The notes under the pieces: model-generated
The model's input: only the letters and a program-made list of their open reading frames with translations
What the model was told of the DNA's origin: nothing
Databases searched by the model: none
From: Glebionis coronaria
Lineage: Eukaryota > Streptophyta > Magnoliopsida > Asterales > Asteraceae
Direction of reading: 5' to 3'
Length of the DNA stretch: 64,000 nt
NCBI GenBank assembly: GCA_025667525.1
Contig: CM046880.1
Span: forward strand, 593,129,895 to 593,193,894
Shown: one piece after another, positions 10,133 to 19,559 of the stretch
How positions within the stretch are numbered: position 1 is the first letter of the stretch
How the letters are laid out: every line of letters starts with the position of its first letter
Position numbers and translations under genes: made by a program

Positions 10133-12127
10133 TCAGTTTTTCCTCGGAATTGATTCTTTACCCCTTAATTCTCAAGTTGATCAGAAGAGATTGACCACAT
10201 AGCTTGTTCTTAGTCTCAATCTAATTTGGATCGTATCATCAACCAAATCCAAACTTAAACCTAACTTTGGTGAAGAGTTTTGGACCAAATTGATTTTCTT
10301 TTGTCTGGTTTTTCGATCATGCTCAACCCTAACTAATATGCTTACAAATTTATCTCATTCATCTTATATCTCATAAACTCTTGCATTTCGGACTTGAAAG
10401 TGCCGTTTGGTTCATAAACCATTGAATTGTTAGTTATAAGAAATGTTGATTAAAAAAATCATAAATTATAGGAAATATAAAATATTGACATTTGAAAATT
10501 TCTAAATTGAAATTGCTACGTATATTTATATTTTGGTTGACATAAAGTTATAATTTTTAAGAAGTGACAGATACGAGTGTCAGAAAAACCCGACCGAAAT
10601 TAAGCCTATTTAGGTCAGATTACGCGGGTAAAAAGATTTACTCAAGTCAACCCGAGTAACCCGAATAATAAGTAGGGTTGGGTATGAGGTCGAAATTTTT
10701 TGATAACTCAATTTCGAGTGGAACCGAATATATATTCTAATAAAAAATTTATAAATGTCCAATTTAACGTGTAAAGAAATTTCTTTATTACTATACCTTT
10801 TACTCGTATTTTGGTCCACCCTTACCCAAACAGATCCGAAACGAATTTACACAATCCGAATTCAAACAAATAGAAACCACTTTTTATAACGTGAAGGCAT
10901 GAACACAAGAGAGGTGTAATTATGTTTTCACTTTTTATAAGTGGCTTGAAAACCACTATTCGAATGTCAAATGTGTTTCGAAACCACCATTCAAGAACAA
11001 CATTAAGATTTGTTTGTACCTTTCTATAAAGAACTGTAATAAGTAAAGCATTAAGATAAAGAAACAAAGGAATTCAACCAAGTGGCTTACCACAGTTGGT
11101 CACAAGGTTCCACTAAATCGTTTTTTTGGAAGATTCTTTGAAGGTCTCCACTTGGATGTCATTGCACGATTAAACCTATTAACCATTAATATTTTCCGTT
11201 CTAATTTTTTTTTTTAAATTCAACTTTAAAAAAGTTCATACATCACTCCTCGATTAACAGATACTTATAAAGTTTTTTCCGTTTACACCCATTATCTCAA
11301 GTTTTGAATCGAACTAATCCATTGACACAAATAATTCATGAGAGAAAATTGAGTTATTTGGGCCTTGGGGATTGACTGCACGAACTGCTACTTTTCCAAT
11401 ACTTTGATACACTACATATTCGGCTTTATAAAAATTTAGCCCCATCAAAAGTTACGGGCTCTTTGCAGTTGGGCTCACAATTTATCAATTTGGACTCGCC
11501 ACACCAACAATTGGTGTCCTAGTAGTGGGCAAATCGTTTTGTTTAAACCGGTTGGTTTGAATCAAACAAACGATCAACAAACCCGTTTGGTTTGGAACCA
11601 TTTTTGTTTAGATTTTATCCGTTTCGGTTTGGTGTTGACCAGTTCGGTTTGATTTCGGCTGTTTTAAACTGGTTCAGGCCATTTTGTTAAATCGATTATG
11701 AGCGCTGATTTGAGGGTTTTTTAAAAACTGGTTTTTCGATTCAGATCATGTACGGTTTTTTTTGCTATCCCTAGTTATGAATACGGGATCTATTAGAACG
11801 GATAACACTTAAACACTTGTGATTTGAACCATCCTGAAAACCACAATAAGCGGGGTGTTATAGCCTCAATGTGGCTGAACCACCATTGTGGGAAACTACG
11901 TACGTGCTCGACCTTGTGGCTTATGCTTTTATAATGGACCTGGCTTGGTTTTGAGATCTACTTCACATAAGAGCACTTCTCGTTTGTGTCCTAAACATAT
12001 CCTAAAGATAAAACATAATGATAAATAGCATTGGTTCGTTTGACCCGACCTTATCAAAGCATGAGGCGTATTAGATTCAATGTATGCCTTTTGTTTATTA
12101 GATTTTGTGGCAACTAGGTTCACATAC
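10133..12127. other. Gene-poor spacer, unit A
   Basis: AT-rich sequence shared with 42629-44844. The only features noted are simple CGGTTTGGTTTG-like degenerate repeats (11530-11680). No coding exon, snRNA element or tRNA was recognised. Confidence 0.5.
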
Positions 12128-12172
12128 GTATTATGACGTTACTAGCTAAGTCATCGCCCCAAGCGCAAAAAT
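12128..12172 (-). pseudogene. Truncated U4 snRNA (5' 45 nt) with decayed promoter, unit A
   Basis: The minus strand from 12172 reads ATTTTTGCGCTTGGGGC and continues with U4-like sequence for about 45 nt, then diverges. A TATA box (rc 12198-12205) and a one-base-altered upstream element (ATCCCATATCG, rc 12240-12250) lie at U4 spacing. It cannot make U4, because the stem II/5' hairpin region continues into unrelated sequence. It faces away from U12, making a divergent pair. Confidence 0.75.
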
Positions 12173-12384
12173 ACTTTCAACCATACCCCAACCACTTCTT
12201 TTATACACCTCGACTACTCCTCACTTTATATCCTCTTATCGATATGGGATCATTTATAAGTTCCGAGTTTTTGACCCAAAACGTTTCATCGATTATCTCG
12301 TATATTACCCAAACACAAGTCACTAGTTGTCTTTTCTCACTATGTTTTGCTACGTACTATATTTTTTCTTTGTATATTATGACT

Positions 12385-12437
12385 ATCCCACATCGCTTTA
12401 AGGAGTGAAATGAAGTCAGTTTGAAGACTTATAAATA
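12385..12437 (+). promoter_or_regulatory. Pol II-type snRNA promoter of U12, unit A
   Basis: ATCCCACATCG (12385-12395) is a perfect plant upstream sequence element. TATAAATA (12430-12437) begins 34 bp after it, the spacing of plant Pol II snRNA genes. The RNA start is expected about 32 bp further on, at about 12463. Confidence 0.9.
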
Positions 12438-12462
12438 GAAGGCATATGCCTAGCATTGAAAC

Positions 12463-12640
12463 TTGCCTTAAACTAATGAGTAAGGAAAACAAAGCGACTG
12501 GTGAGAGCTGGTTGCCGCGCAACTCATAATAAAACTTCGGTTTTATTTTAGCGCGTAGAATTTATTGAGGGGTCATAGGCTGGCCGAGTGTTGACGCTGC
12601 TTACTTTGCAGAACTCACTTGTGCGGGCCTCCCGACAACC
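12463..12640 (+). ncRNA. U12: U12 snRNA (minor spliceosome), unit A
   Basis: U12 recognises the branch point of U12-type (AT-AC class) introns in the minor spliceosome. The RNA starts TTGCCTTAAACTAATGAGTA followed by AGGAAAAC, matching the conserved 5' end of U12. It includes AGTAAGGA, which pairs with the TCCTTAAC branch site. A putative Sm site AATTTATTG lies near 12549, followed by the GC-rich 3' stem-loop (TGCGGGCCTCCCG, about 12622). The length of about 178 nt suits a plant U12. A degenerate plant 3' box (CA...AGTTTCA) follows at about 12647-12663. The promoter is perfect. The Sm site ends TTG where a GG is usual, so function is likely but unproven. Confidence 0.85.
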
Positions 12641-12743
12641 CACCCCCAATCAACCGAGTTTCATATATTTAACTTTGTTCTCTTTTTATCAGTGACATCT
12701 TGTGACCTTCCGCGGAATTACCCAATGTCATTGTTATTTTTTC

Positions 12744-13780
12744 TTGAAGGCGAGAAAACGTATAGGTCGAGGGGCAGAAGACACAAAGTATTGATTTAGA
12801 GGAGCTGCTAGGAAACTCACCATCATGGCCGCCAGTAAGCAGCCCGGTGAGATGTATGCCAGATGATGATAGGGATATTGGGTCATCAGGTGATTGTGTA
12901 GATAAAGTGATGGTAAACGAATATAGATGGAACACGTGAAACCCGTGGATTTTGGGAAGCAGATAATTCCCGACTGTCGGATTCCTTTTACCAAAAATAT
13001 CTCCCTGAAGTCATATAATATGTTCCAAAGTGGTAACGGATTTGACGTTGCTAGTTGCTACTACTGATGATCTTGATGAACTTGATGTTGCCACTCGTGA
13101 TTCGTCTGAGCCTCATCTACTTTGGCAATATAATCACTCTAGACTTCCAACTTTCTCTAACGGGAATATGTCAAAACATAATAACTTAAATACAAAGCCA
13201 ATAAGAAGCCCTGAGTTGTCAAATATATAGGGGGTGTTTGCTTTAGCTTATTTAGTGGGCTTATAAGCTTATTAGCTTATAAAAGCTTATAAGCCGAAAT
13301 CAAGTGTTTGGTTAAACTTATGTAAGTAGGCTTATAAGCTTATATAAGAAGGTTTTAGTAAGCCAAACATTTGTGGCTTTTATAAGGAATGGTGGCTTAT
13401 ATAACAATATCATACGAAAAGACTTTTATACCCACATCTAATAACTACATCATTTGATAATTATGTGTTTTTTTTGTCATTTTACTTTATTAACTTTAAT
13501 AAGCTAAACCAAACACTAAATATGGGCTTATAAGCTTATATTATATAAGCCATAAATGGCTTACATAATATAAGCTAAGCCCAACTCATAAGCTTAACCA
13601 AACACCCTCTAAGTAATTTATCTATATTAATGGTTTAAAACGATTCATTACAGTAACAGGACAACGATTCCAAACATAATGCCTTCGCCTCCAAGAAAAT
13701 CGACAAAGTAGCTCCTCAACGAGTCGGGAGGCAGTTAGCTCCTGCAGAAGGTAAAAGGAAAACTTGGATCAGAAAGTAGT
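12744..13780 (+). pseudogene. KIN-14 kinesin C-terminal fragment, unit A
   Basis: Separated coding blocks in different frames read IDLEELLGNSPSWPPVSSPV (12793-12852), a block with WEADNSRLSDSFYQKYLPE (12945-13005), DDLDELDVATRDSSEPHLLW (13066-13125), and a basic tail RQLAPAEGKRKTWIRK (13728-13776). Together they resemble the C-terminal region of plant KIN-14 (minus-end kinesin) proteins. The motor domain is absent, stops separate the blocks, and a Tourist-like MITE interrupts the locus. Exon order is preserved, which suggests a genomic fragment rather than a processed copy. It lies between U12 and U4 in the same orientation and is duplicated at 45490-46310. Confidence 0.65.
13230..13609. mobile_element. 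Tourist-like (PIF/Harbinger) MITE, unit A only
   Basis: A 380-bp element with terminal inverted repeats GGGGGTGTTTGC and CCAAACACCCTC and an AT-rich interior full of GCTTATAAGC palindromes. Flanking ATA/TAA fits the 3-bp TTA/TAA target of this superfamily. Unit B has the empty site (caaatatatttagtaattta near 46125), so the insertion came after the duplication. Confidence 0.85.
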
Positions 13781-14361
13781 CAAGTAACAAATGTGCGTCT
13801 GGTGTTCTTTTTTTTAATGTTTGATCATACTCCGTATTTCTTTTATATATACAGAGTGAGAGTGATGAGAGCATTTACATGTATTTGTATGGTTCTTTTT
13901 TGGTTTTTGTTAATATTTGACTGAAGTGTTTCGAGTATATGTACATGCCACGAAAATTTCTGCTGTATGTTTTGCATCAGTTCATCCTTTACTAACTTGT
14001 AGTGTAAAAGCAGTCCTTGGCCCATAAACCAGCTTGTTCCACCGTTGGGAGTCTTCACTTTTTTATTTGTTTGAGGTGATTCAACATTATGAGTTTAGAC
14101 TAAATCTAAAATGAATAGACTGGAGTACAAACCGTTGCAGCTAAGTTATAAAATAGTTTCGCCATTTAAAATGTGAACTAATTTGATCGATTCAGTTTCG
14201 TATTTATAAAAAAACCTTGGTTTAACTTCACTTCCGTGGATTTGGTTAAACTGAAGCATTCAAATGAACCTACAGACTTGTGTTTTTGTAAGAAATATAT
14301 ACAAAGAGAATGTAGAGAATCGATGAAACTTTTTGGGTCAAAAATTTGGAACATATAAATG
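13781..14361. other. Spacer between kinesin remnant and U4, unit A
   Basis: No gene recognised. The 71-residue minus frame here has no domain. The segment AAACCAGCTTGTTCCACCGT (near 14030) recurs at 47000 in unit B next to a 7SL fragment. Confidence 0.5.
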
Positions 14362-14414
14362 ATCCCACATCGACCAGAGGATGTAAGATGAAGAGTAGGT
14401 GAAGTCTATAAAAG
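14362..14414 (+). promoter_or_regulatory. Pol II-type snRNA promoter of U4, unit A plus strand
   Basis: ATCCCACATCG (14362-14372) and TATAAAAG (14407-14414) are separated by 34 bp. The U4 start lies 33 bp after the TATA start. Confidence 0.93.
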
Positions 14415-14439
14415 AAGGGGGTTGGGTATGGTTGAAAGT

Positions 14440-14583
14440 ATCTTTGCGCTTGGGGCAATGACGCAGCTAATGAGGTAATAACCGAGGCGCGTCAATTGCT
14501 GGTTGAAAACTATTTCCAAACCCCCTCCTTGGCTTTGGTTTTGCCTTAGCCATCGAGAATTTTTGGAAGGACTCCCTTTCATT
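14440..14583 (+). ncRNA. U4: U4 snRNA, unit A plus strand
   Basis: U4 pairs with U6 in the U4/U6.U5 tri-snRNP and chaperones U6 until spliceosome activation. The sequence starts ATCTTTGCGCTTGGGGCAAT, carries the U6-pairing stem regions, the GGTTGAAAACTATTTCC central segment, a C-rich ACCCCCTCC, and ends with an AATTTTTGG Sm site (14558-14566) and a short 3' hairpin. A 3'-box-like CATTAGGGTAGAGTAC follows (14580-14595). No break was seen. Its inverted sister is at 22118-22260, and both recur in unit B. Confidence 0.94.
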
Positions 14584-14595
14584 AGGGTAGAGTAC

Positions 14596-15028
14596 TACAA
14601 TTTTTAGTCAAACTTTTTGTTTTTCTTATTTTAGTAGTTATAGGGAATCAACATTTGTATTATCTCTAAATCAAGGATCACGAGTGGTTATGAAATCGAA
14701 TGAATGTGTCCACATGACCTAAGTGATAGCGTGACAAAACATATTCGACTCAAACATATTCGACTCATGCTGAGTTAGATTCAAAGGGTAAAGTCCAACA
14801 ATTCAGTCTAATTTTTGTTATGACACAGTTTCTGCTATTCCATGACAGTTTAGATCGAATACACCTTGTGGTATACTCAGTCCCCCTCGATACGCTAACA
14901 GATAAAAGGATCGAGAGAATGTGAATTCACCGGGTTACAATTTGGAGGGACTGTTGTTTGATGGAAGAGTACTGGTGACTTTAAATCACATATTCAACTT
15001 GAATCTTATATGCCTACCCTTTATGTTC
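14596..15028. other. U4 3' flank and spacer, unit A
   Basis: The first about 100 bp is an inverted copy of the flank of the minus-strand U4 (22015-22115). This shows that the U4 loci arose by inverted duplication including flanks. Nothing else was recognised. Confidence 0.5.
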
Positions 15029-15112
15029 ACCGAGCTTACTAATGCGAGCTTGTGACTCAAGTGAGAGCATTAAAGTGGGTTGGACGTCGATTGAGAACCA
15101 AGTCGGTAGGGT
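15029..15112 (+). pseudogene. 7SL RNA 5' (Alu domain) fragment, unit A
   Basis: ACCGAGCTTACTAATGCGAG is followed by 7SL-like GCTTGTGACTCAAGTGAGAG and AAAGTGGGTTGGACG, matching the first about 80 nt of the 7SL genes here. No upstream element or TATA precedes it and the S domain is missing, so it is a dead fragment. Confidence 0.8.
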
Positions 15113-15974
15113 TTAGTTGTCATTAATTCAAATTTGGAAGAGAAATGTCTTGGCGGATTACAGTGGTTAAAATATTGTTTTGTTGTAGTGTATTCGCGTT
15201 TCTGATGTAAATATCTAACAAGGATTCATTCCAAATACGTTATATACTGTGTATCATTTGGTAACGTTTATGGTTGCATTTGCTTTTGTTGTAATGATAT
15301 ATTGTGACCCGTCTCATGAAATTGAGCTTTATCGAACAAGTACATTTGTTTCTAGTTTTGCTGTTTACATTTTGACATGTTTAAACTAAATAGAAAACTC
15401 TGTCACAACTGTTCATAGTTTAGCAAAATCACTTCACTCATTGATTGTAAACTTATATGATGACATCTTTTTGTATTGCTTTCGAATAGAACTTAATTTA
15501 CAACACGACAAATGGTCGATCCAATGCTCACACAGTTAATGACGAGTATGAGATGAAACCAACTTTGAGAACCTCAGTCTTGCAGGTTCCTCTTTAGGTA
15601 GGCGTCCAAGCCTGTTCAGATAAAGACATCTTTAGACTTCTTGCCTGAGTTAAAGTAATGAGATGTGTTCCACTGCATTACGAAACTAATCAATTATATT
15701 TTAAATGTTTCCAACAACATCAAATTGCAACTTTTTTGGGTGGATTTATCATCTCATGGATAACGAATGCTTCAAAGCTGTCATCGATTAAACATATAAG
15801 TGGATATTTTTATAGCTATCAAGTTAAGTCATCAGCGCTCTAGGAGTCTATGTACCCATGATCCGTTGCACCCTTACCAAGCTTGAAATGTTATGGATTC
15901 AGACTCTCAAATAGCTGTACCTTAATCGACAAAAATATGAAGTGTATAAAGAAAGACCAAAAGCTTTTGCTTAT
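15113..15974. other. Spacer between 7SL fragment and 7SL gene, unit A
   Basis: No gene recognised. About 280 bp (15230-15510) is absent from unit B. A 61-residue plus frame at 15658 has no identifiable domain. Confidence 0.45.
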
Positions 15975-16016
15975 ATCCCACATCGCCTGGGGAAGAAACT
16001 TTTACCTGTTTATATA
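15975..16016 (+). promoter_or_regulatory. Pol III-type promoter of 7SL, unit A plus strand
   Basis: ATCCCACATCG (15975-15985) and TATATA (16011-16016) are separated by 25 bp, about one helical turn less than in the Pol II snRNA genes of the same cluster. This is the spacing known to specify Pol III in plants. Confidence 0.9.
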
Positions 16017-16039
16017 GATCCTTTGGAAGCACATTGGTC

Positions 16040-16325
16040 GCCGAGCTCAGTAACTCGAGCTTGTCACTCAAGTGAGGGCATTAAAGTGGGTCGGACGTTG
16101 ATTGAACCTTGCCGGCAGGGTCAATTTGTTGCAATTTCTGGCTTGCCCGTTCCAAGTCAAGAGTTGGACCATGGGGTTTGAGCTAAGGCTCGGGCTTCCT
16201 GGTTCCTAGAGTAGAGGGCAATGCGTTAGGCTGGTTTCACAGAGCTGCGAATACTTCTCGCTCTTGACAGTGGAAGGATAACGAGTCGGTGCACCCTTGG
16301 CTCACAAAGCCTGCTCGGTTCCTTC
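16040..16325 (+). ncRNA. 7SL: 7SL RNA (signal recognition particle RNA), unit A plus strand
   Basis: 7SL is the RNA scaffold of the signal recognition particle, which targets ribosomes making secretory proteins to the ER. The RNA begins GCCGAGCTCAGTAACTCGAG (Alu domain), contains AAAGTGGGTCGGACG, and has the S-domain signature GGCTGGTTTCACAGAGCTGC followed by GGAAGGATAACGAG. It ends GCTCGG, which can pair with the 5' CCGAGC. A T8 run at 16340-16347 is the Pol III terminator. The length of about 286 nt fits plant 7SL (about 300). The 3' half is tandemly duplicated just downstream. Confidence 0.9.
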
Positions 16326-16840
16326 AAATGGACTCCCACTTTTTTTTGTTATTGTTCTGATTGGACTACTTGTGGTTATTATTAAGTCGTTAAAGCTGTT
16401 TTGAATTAATTTGGAAAGAACCCGCACTGAGAATCTACCATATTTCTGTAACCCCCATTACAATTGGGTCAGATGCTTAACAACTGCTTGGCTTGCCCGT
16501 TCCAAGTCAAGAGTTGGACCATGGGGTTTGAGCTAAGGCTCGGGCTTCCTGGTTCCTAGAGTAGAGGGCAATGCGTTAGGCTGGTTTCACAGAGCTGCGA
16601 ATACTTCTCGCTCTTGACAGTGGAAGGATAACGAGTCGGTGCACCCTTGGCTCACAAAGCCTGCTCGGTTCCTTCAAATGGACTCCCACTTTTTTTTGTT
16701 ATTGTTCTGATTGGACTACTTGTGGTTATTATTAAGTCGTTAAAGCTGTTTTGAATTAATTTGGAAAGAACCCGCACTGAGAATCTACCATATTTCTGTA
16801 ACCCCCATTACAATTGGGTCAGATGCTTAACAACTGCTTG
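16141..16840 (+). repeat. Perfect 350-bp tandem duplication through 7SL 3' half
   Basis: 16141-16490 and 16491-16840 look identical by eye. Each starts GCTTGCCCGTTCC inside 7SL and ends ATGCTTAACAACTGCTTG in the 3' flank. The lack of differences implies a very recent duplication, or an assembly duplication. Confidence 0.9.
16491..16675 (+). pseudogene. 7SL 3'-half duplicate without promoter
   Basis: This is the second copy of the 7SL S domain made by the 350-bp duplication. It keeps the GGTTTCACAGAGCTGCG region and a T8 terminator at 16690-16697. It lacks the Alu domain and promoter, so it should not be transcribed on its own. Confidence 0.85.
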
Positions 16841-17369
16841 AAACAAATCCATACTCCATCTTCACAGCAACGAATGTTCATGCGATGTGATGTTAACTTT
16901 GATGTCACGTTGCTAGGCCAAAACTTGAACACGTTAATTGGACGAGCTGCTCATATAGAGTTCTTGGAGGGCGACGCTTTTATAAAGTTCATCATGTGGT
17001 CATTTCCAGAATTCTTTTACTGAAAAATGCCCACAAAAATGTGAACGCCCACATAAAAGTGCAAGTTGAAGTGAATCTGCTTGATAATCTGAAGACTCGT
17101 GCAATCCATAGGAGACACTATTTGCAGAATCCTATCAAAATTGTTCTAACAAAACACCTTTAACTTTTTTGAAAAATTTCTCAGCGCATATACCTTTGTA
17201 ACTATTAACGCATCAAAGTTGACATACTCGGGGCATGCGCATAATCGCGAGACAACAATTGATCAATGACGAAGTTATTTACAAATATTTAGATAACTGA
17301 CAGTGTATATGCCGGAGGACTTCACCGGACGGCTACAGGTTAATGGATAGGAAAAGGGTTATAGAATGT
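16841..17369. other. Spacer before U5, unit A
   Basis: Non-coding sequence nearly identical to 50680-51211. A 69-residue plus frame (16814-17023) has no recognisable domain. Confidence 0.5.
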
Positions 17370-17422
17370 ATCCCACATCGGCTAGCTAGTGTAAACAAAA
17401 GAAGGGGAAGTTGCTATATAAA
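17370..17422 (+). promoter_or_regulatory. Pol II-type snRNA promoter of U5, unit A
   Basis: ATCCCACATCG (17370-17380) and TATATAAA (17415-17422) are separated by 34 bp. Confidence 0.93.
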
Positions 17423-17448
17423 CAAAGGCAGCTTGGCTTGTTAAAATC

Positions 17449-17572
17449 ACGCAGCCATGTGTTGAGCACAAAGCGAACTATTCTTTCGCCTTTTACTAAA
17501 GAATACCGTGTGCTCGACATATAAAGTGGCATACGCCTATTTTTGGAGAGCCTCTTCTTTTTTGAAGAGCTC
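17449..17572 (+). ncRNA. U5: U5 snRNA, unit A
   Basis: U5 aligns exon ends during both splicing steps through its invariant loop I. Here the loop is CGCCTTTTACTAAAGA (about 17486-17501), closed by a long 5' stem (GAGCACAAAGCGAA paired with the downstream strand). An Sm site ATTTTTGGAG follows at 17540-17549, then a 3' hairpin GAGCCTCTTC-T6-GAAGAGCTC. A perfect plant 3' box, CATTCAGTTTAA (CA-N3-AGTNNAA), lies at 17580-17591 and should direct 3' end formation. Everything expected of a working gene is present. Confidence 0.95.
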
Positions 17573-17579
17573 CAACTAA

Positions 17580-17591
17580 CATTCAGTTTAA
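17580..17591 (+). terminator. Plant snRNA 3' box of U5, unit A
   Basis: CATTCAGTTTAA fits the plant 3' end-formation consensus CA(N)3-10AGTNNAA, eight bases after the 3' hairpin. Confidence 0.8.
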
Positions 17592-17889
17592 AACTTTGTT
17601 TTAAAAAGACAGTGATGCATACAACCTCAACTCTCTTTTTGAGTCATGTGAGATGTTAATGCATGGCTCTAAGACTTTGACGGCGCCAACCATGGGATGC
17701 TTGTGGCACTGTTGTGCTGCGTATTTTGGGAAAACACTAGCAAAACCGCTGCATATAAGTTTAGTTGTATCTAAAATCTTACCACCTCGTGAGGTAAAGT
17801 TTGAAATTCTCATCTTTAACCCCGCTTGTGTTTCAACATCAAGAAACCTTTAACCCTCGAGGAAAGGCACTTATACTAAGGAAAGGCAC

Positions 17890-18250
17890 CAAGTCAAGGT
17901 TGCCATGATGTCGGTCCATTTGCCCTTAAACTCTAACCCGTTCTCTCAACACTTTGCCTTCCTCACATTCCATCAATTTCGTCATGGTTTCCTCCATATG
18001 CCTCCGCTTTCACATAGTCATCAGCCGACATTTTCAACCATAGTGCTACCTTTATTTCCTAACCAAAAACACCCTATTCATCTTCTGGTCAGCATACAAA
18101 GGCCATGTCACCATTGGCAACCACCCCAACAACCTTCAAATGACAGTTCCATTCACAATGACTCACAAATCCACCCACCGAGTCATGCCTAGTTTTTCAG
18201 TACCATACCCAGTACTCCGGGCATAAAAACCTTCAGGATGAACAGCCTCA
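17890..18250 (-). pseudogene. UDP-glycosyltransferase C-terminal fragment, unit A
   Basis: The minus strand encodes pieces of the C-terminal half of a plant family-1 UGT (UGT88-like). The WPLYADQK region of the PSPG box, which binds the UDP-sugar, is followed by MNRVF, KVALR.KMSADDYVTAEA and a LRER helix. Stops and frameshifts break it, and the N-terminal acceptor domain is missing. It is inverted relative to the neighbouring U5 gene. Sister fragments are at 51840-52215 and, in the opposite orientation, at 59205-59575. Confidence 0.75.
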
Positions 18251-18654
18251 ACACTAAAGTCTTTACCACTGAATGCGGCGACTCGTCTACATCATCTGAT
18301 GGTTGTTATCGCACCACCCACAAGATTACAACAACAAAAGGGCACTAAAATGCGTTACATCGTCAAGTATATTACTCGAAAAAACAGTTAGGAACATGAA
18401 TATGGCATAGTACCACATTAATTACAACAAAAGGGCACTAAAATGCGTGACACTAAACTACGGGCCTCGACACATCGAAGACATGAAAGAATCAGCTTAT
18501 TGCCTAATTTGGCATTATTTTCCCTCATGTTGAGAGTCTCAATGGATTTTACTCAGATAAGTAAACATATAAAATACACAAACAAATTGGCTTATCAACT
18601 CTGTTGGCTAGTTTGTCAAAGCTTAATAAATCTTTGAACAAAAACAAACACAAA

Positions 18655-18741
18655 GGGGTGGTGGCGTAGTTTGCTAGCGCGTAGGTCTCATAGCAAATGT
18701 TGAGTGATCCTGAGGTCGAGAGTTCGAGCCTCTCTCACCCC
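18655..18741 (+). tRNA. tRNA-Met(CAT), elongator, with intron; unit A copy 1
   Basis: An 87-bp gene with acceptor arm GGGGTGG/CTCACCCC, anticodon CAT in GGTCTCATAGC, a short intron of about 12 nt (AAATGTTGAGTG) after the anticodon, and T-arm GAGAGTTCGAGCCTCTC. Plant elongator tRNA-Met genes characteristically carry this intron. A T7 run follows. Compared with the unit B copy, the D-loop has AGTTTGCTA instead of AGTTGGCTA, losing one of the conserved G18-G19 pair, so this copy may fold poorly. Confidence 0.85.
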
Positions 18742-18831
18742 ATTTTTTTCCTTTTTAAACCTATTATTTGTTGTTAATACTTTTTAGTTAACATTAAGAT
18801 ATGTCGGGGAAAACAAAAAGCCAAATCAAAA

Positions 18832-18881
18832 ATGCCTATTAGCTAAGTTGGTTAGAGCGTCGTGCTAATAACACGAAGGTC
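18832..18881 (+). pseudogene. tRNA-Ile(AAT), truncated after the anticodon arm; unit A copy 1
   Basis: It matches the first about 50 nt of the tRNA-Ile at 21002, including the AAT anticodon region, with an acceptor change (TGCC) and D-arm changes. The variable loop, T-arm and acceptor 3' strand are missing. Confidence 0.85.
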
Positions 18882-18902
18882 ATTTATTGGAAGAAAAAAA
18901 AT

Positions 18903-19275
18903 CACTTTCACCAGCCAGATTGGGTTAGTCCTTATTTGGAGCCTCAATTTTACGATATTAATAAGAATGTTTTCAAAATATGGTTCAACAACTTACAGGT
19001 TCACCTTCACCAAAACTATTGCTTTCTAGACCAGCAGCCTATAATGCCATTAAGTCACCTAGACCGCCACCATTGGCACCTATCAGTTTAAATAGACCAG
19101 CAATGATGGAGCTTCCGTAAACACAACCACAAGTGCCTGCTGAGTCACCTATATCTACAGATATGTGTTACCTCAAAAATGGAGATCCGATAACTTTTTA
19201 TAAACGTGGAGTGAGATACTTCTCTCGTGACTGTCCCAATGTTCCGAATTTTGACGAAATAATGTCTTATTAGAT
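18903..19275 (+). pseudogene. Zinc-knuckle protein fragment, unit A copy 1
   Basis: Frames give SRPAAYNAIKSPRPPPLAPI, then SLNRPAMMELP, TQPQVPAESPI, and a decayed CCHC knuckle ending RYFSRDCPNVPNFDEIM. The RDCPN ending is typical of RNA-binding zinc knuckles, but I cannot name the parent gene. Stops and indels interrupt it. Copies of the same fragment follow every tRNA-Ile in the window (21313, 53029, 55098), so the tRNA and fragment were amplified as one block. Confidence 0.55.
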
Positions 19276-19438
19276 AATCATGCTACATAACTATGCCTTT
19301 TGTGGTAATCTTTGTATCACTTGATCCTTTCGATAAATAAAATTGTATCAGTTTACATATTAGGCGACAAGTATTAAATGTGACATTTTCAGTTTGGCAC
19401 CTAGAAGTAATTCATCTAATGTAAAGTTTTCATGGGAG

Positions 19439-19545
19439 AGGTGAGCCAGGCCAAGGCAGTAATCCAATGCCTTGTATCTCCTTGGGCCTTTGTTTTTATA
19501 GGCAGGATGGACATTCCTGGTTTCTTTGGTCAAGAGATGTGGGAT
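19439..19545 (-). pseudogene. U2 snRNA locus collapsed to promoter plus last 30 nt, unit A
   Basis: The minus strand has an upstream element ATCCCACATCT (rc 19535-19545), a TATA box (rc TTTTTATA, 19493-19500) and the correct start position. Only a U2 3'-end-like stretch (ATTACTGCCTTGGCCTGG, rc near 19445-19463) remains. Alignment with unit B shows a deletion of nearly the whole U2 body. Confidence 0.7.
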
Positions 19546-19559
19546 AAATACCAGCTATG

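Noticed and set aside
13060..13115. Possible box C/D snoRNA (TGATGA ... CTGA)
   Set aside because: The segment reads as coding sequence DDLDELDVATRDSSEPHLLW in both units and fits the KIN-14 C-terminus. The boxes are incidental and no terminal stem is seen.
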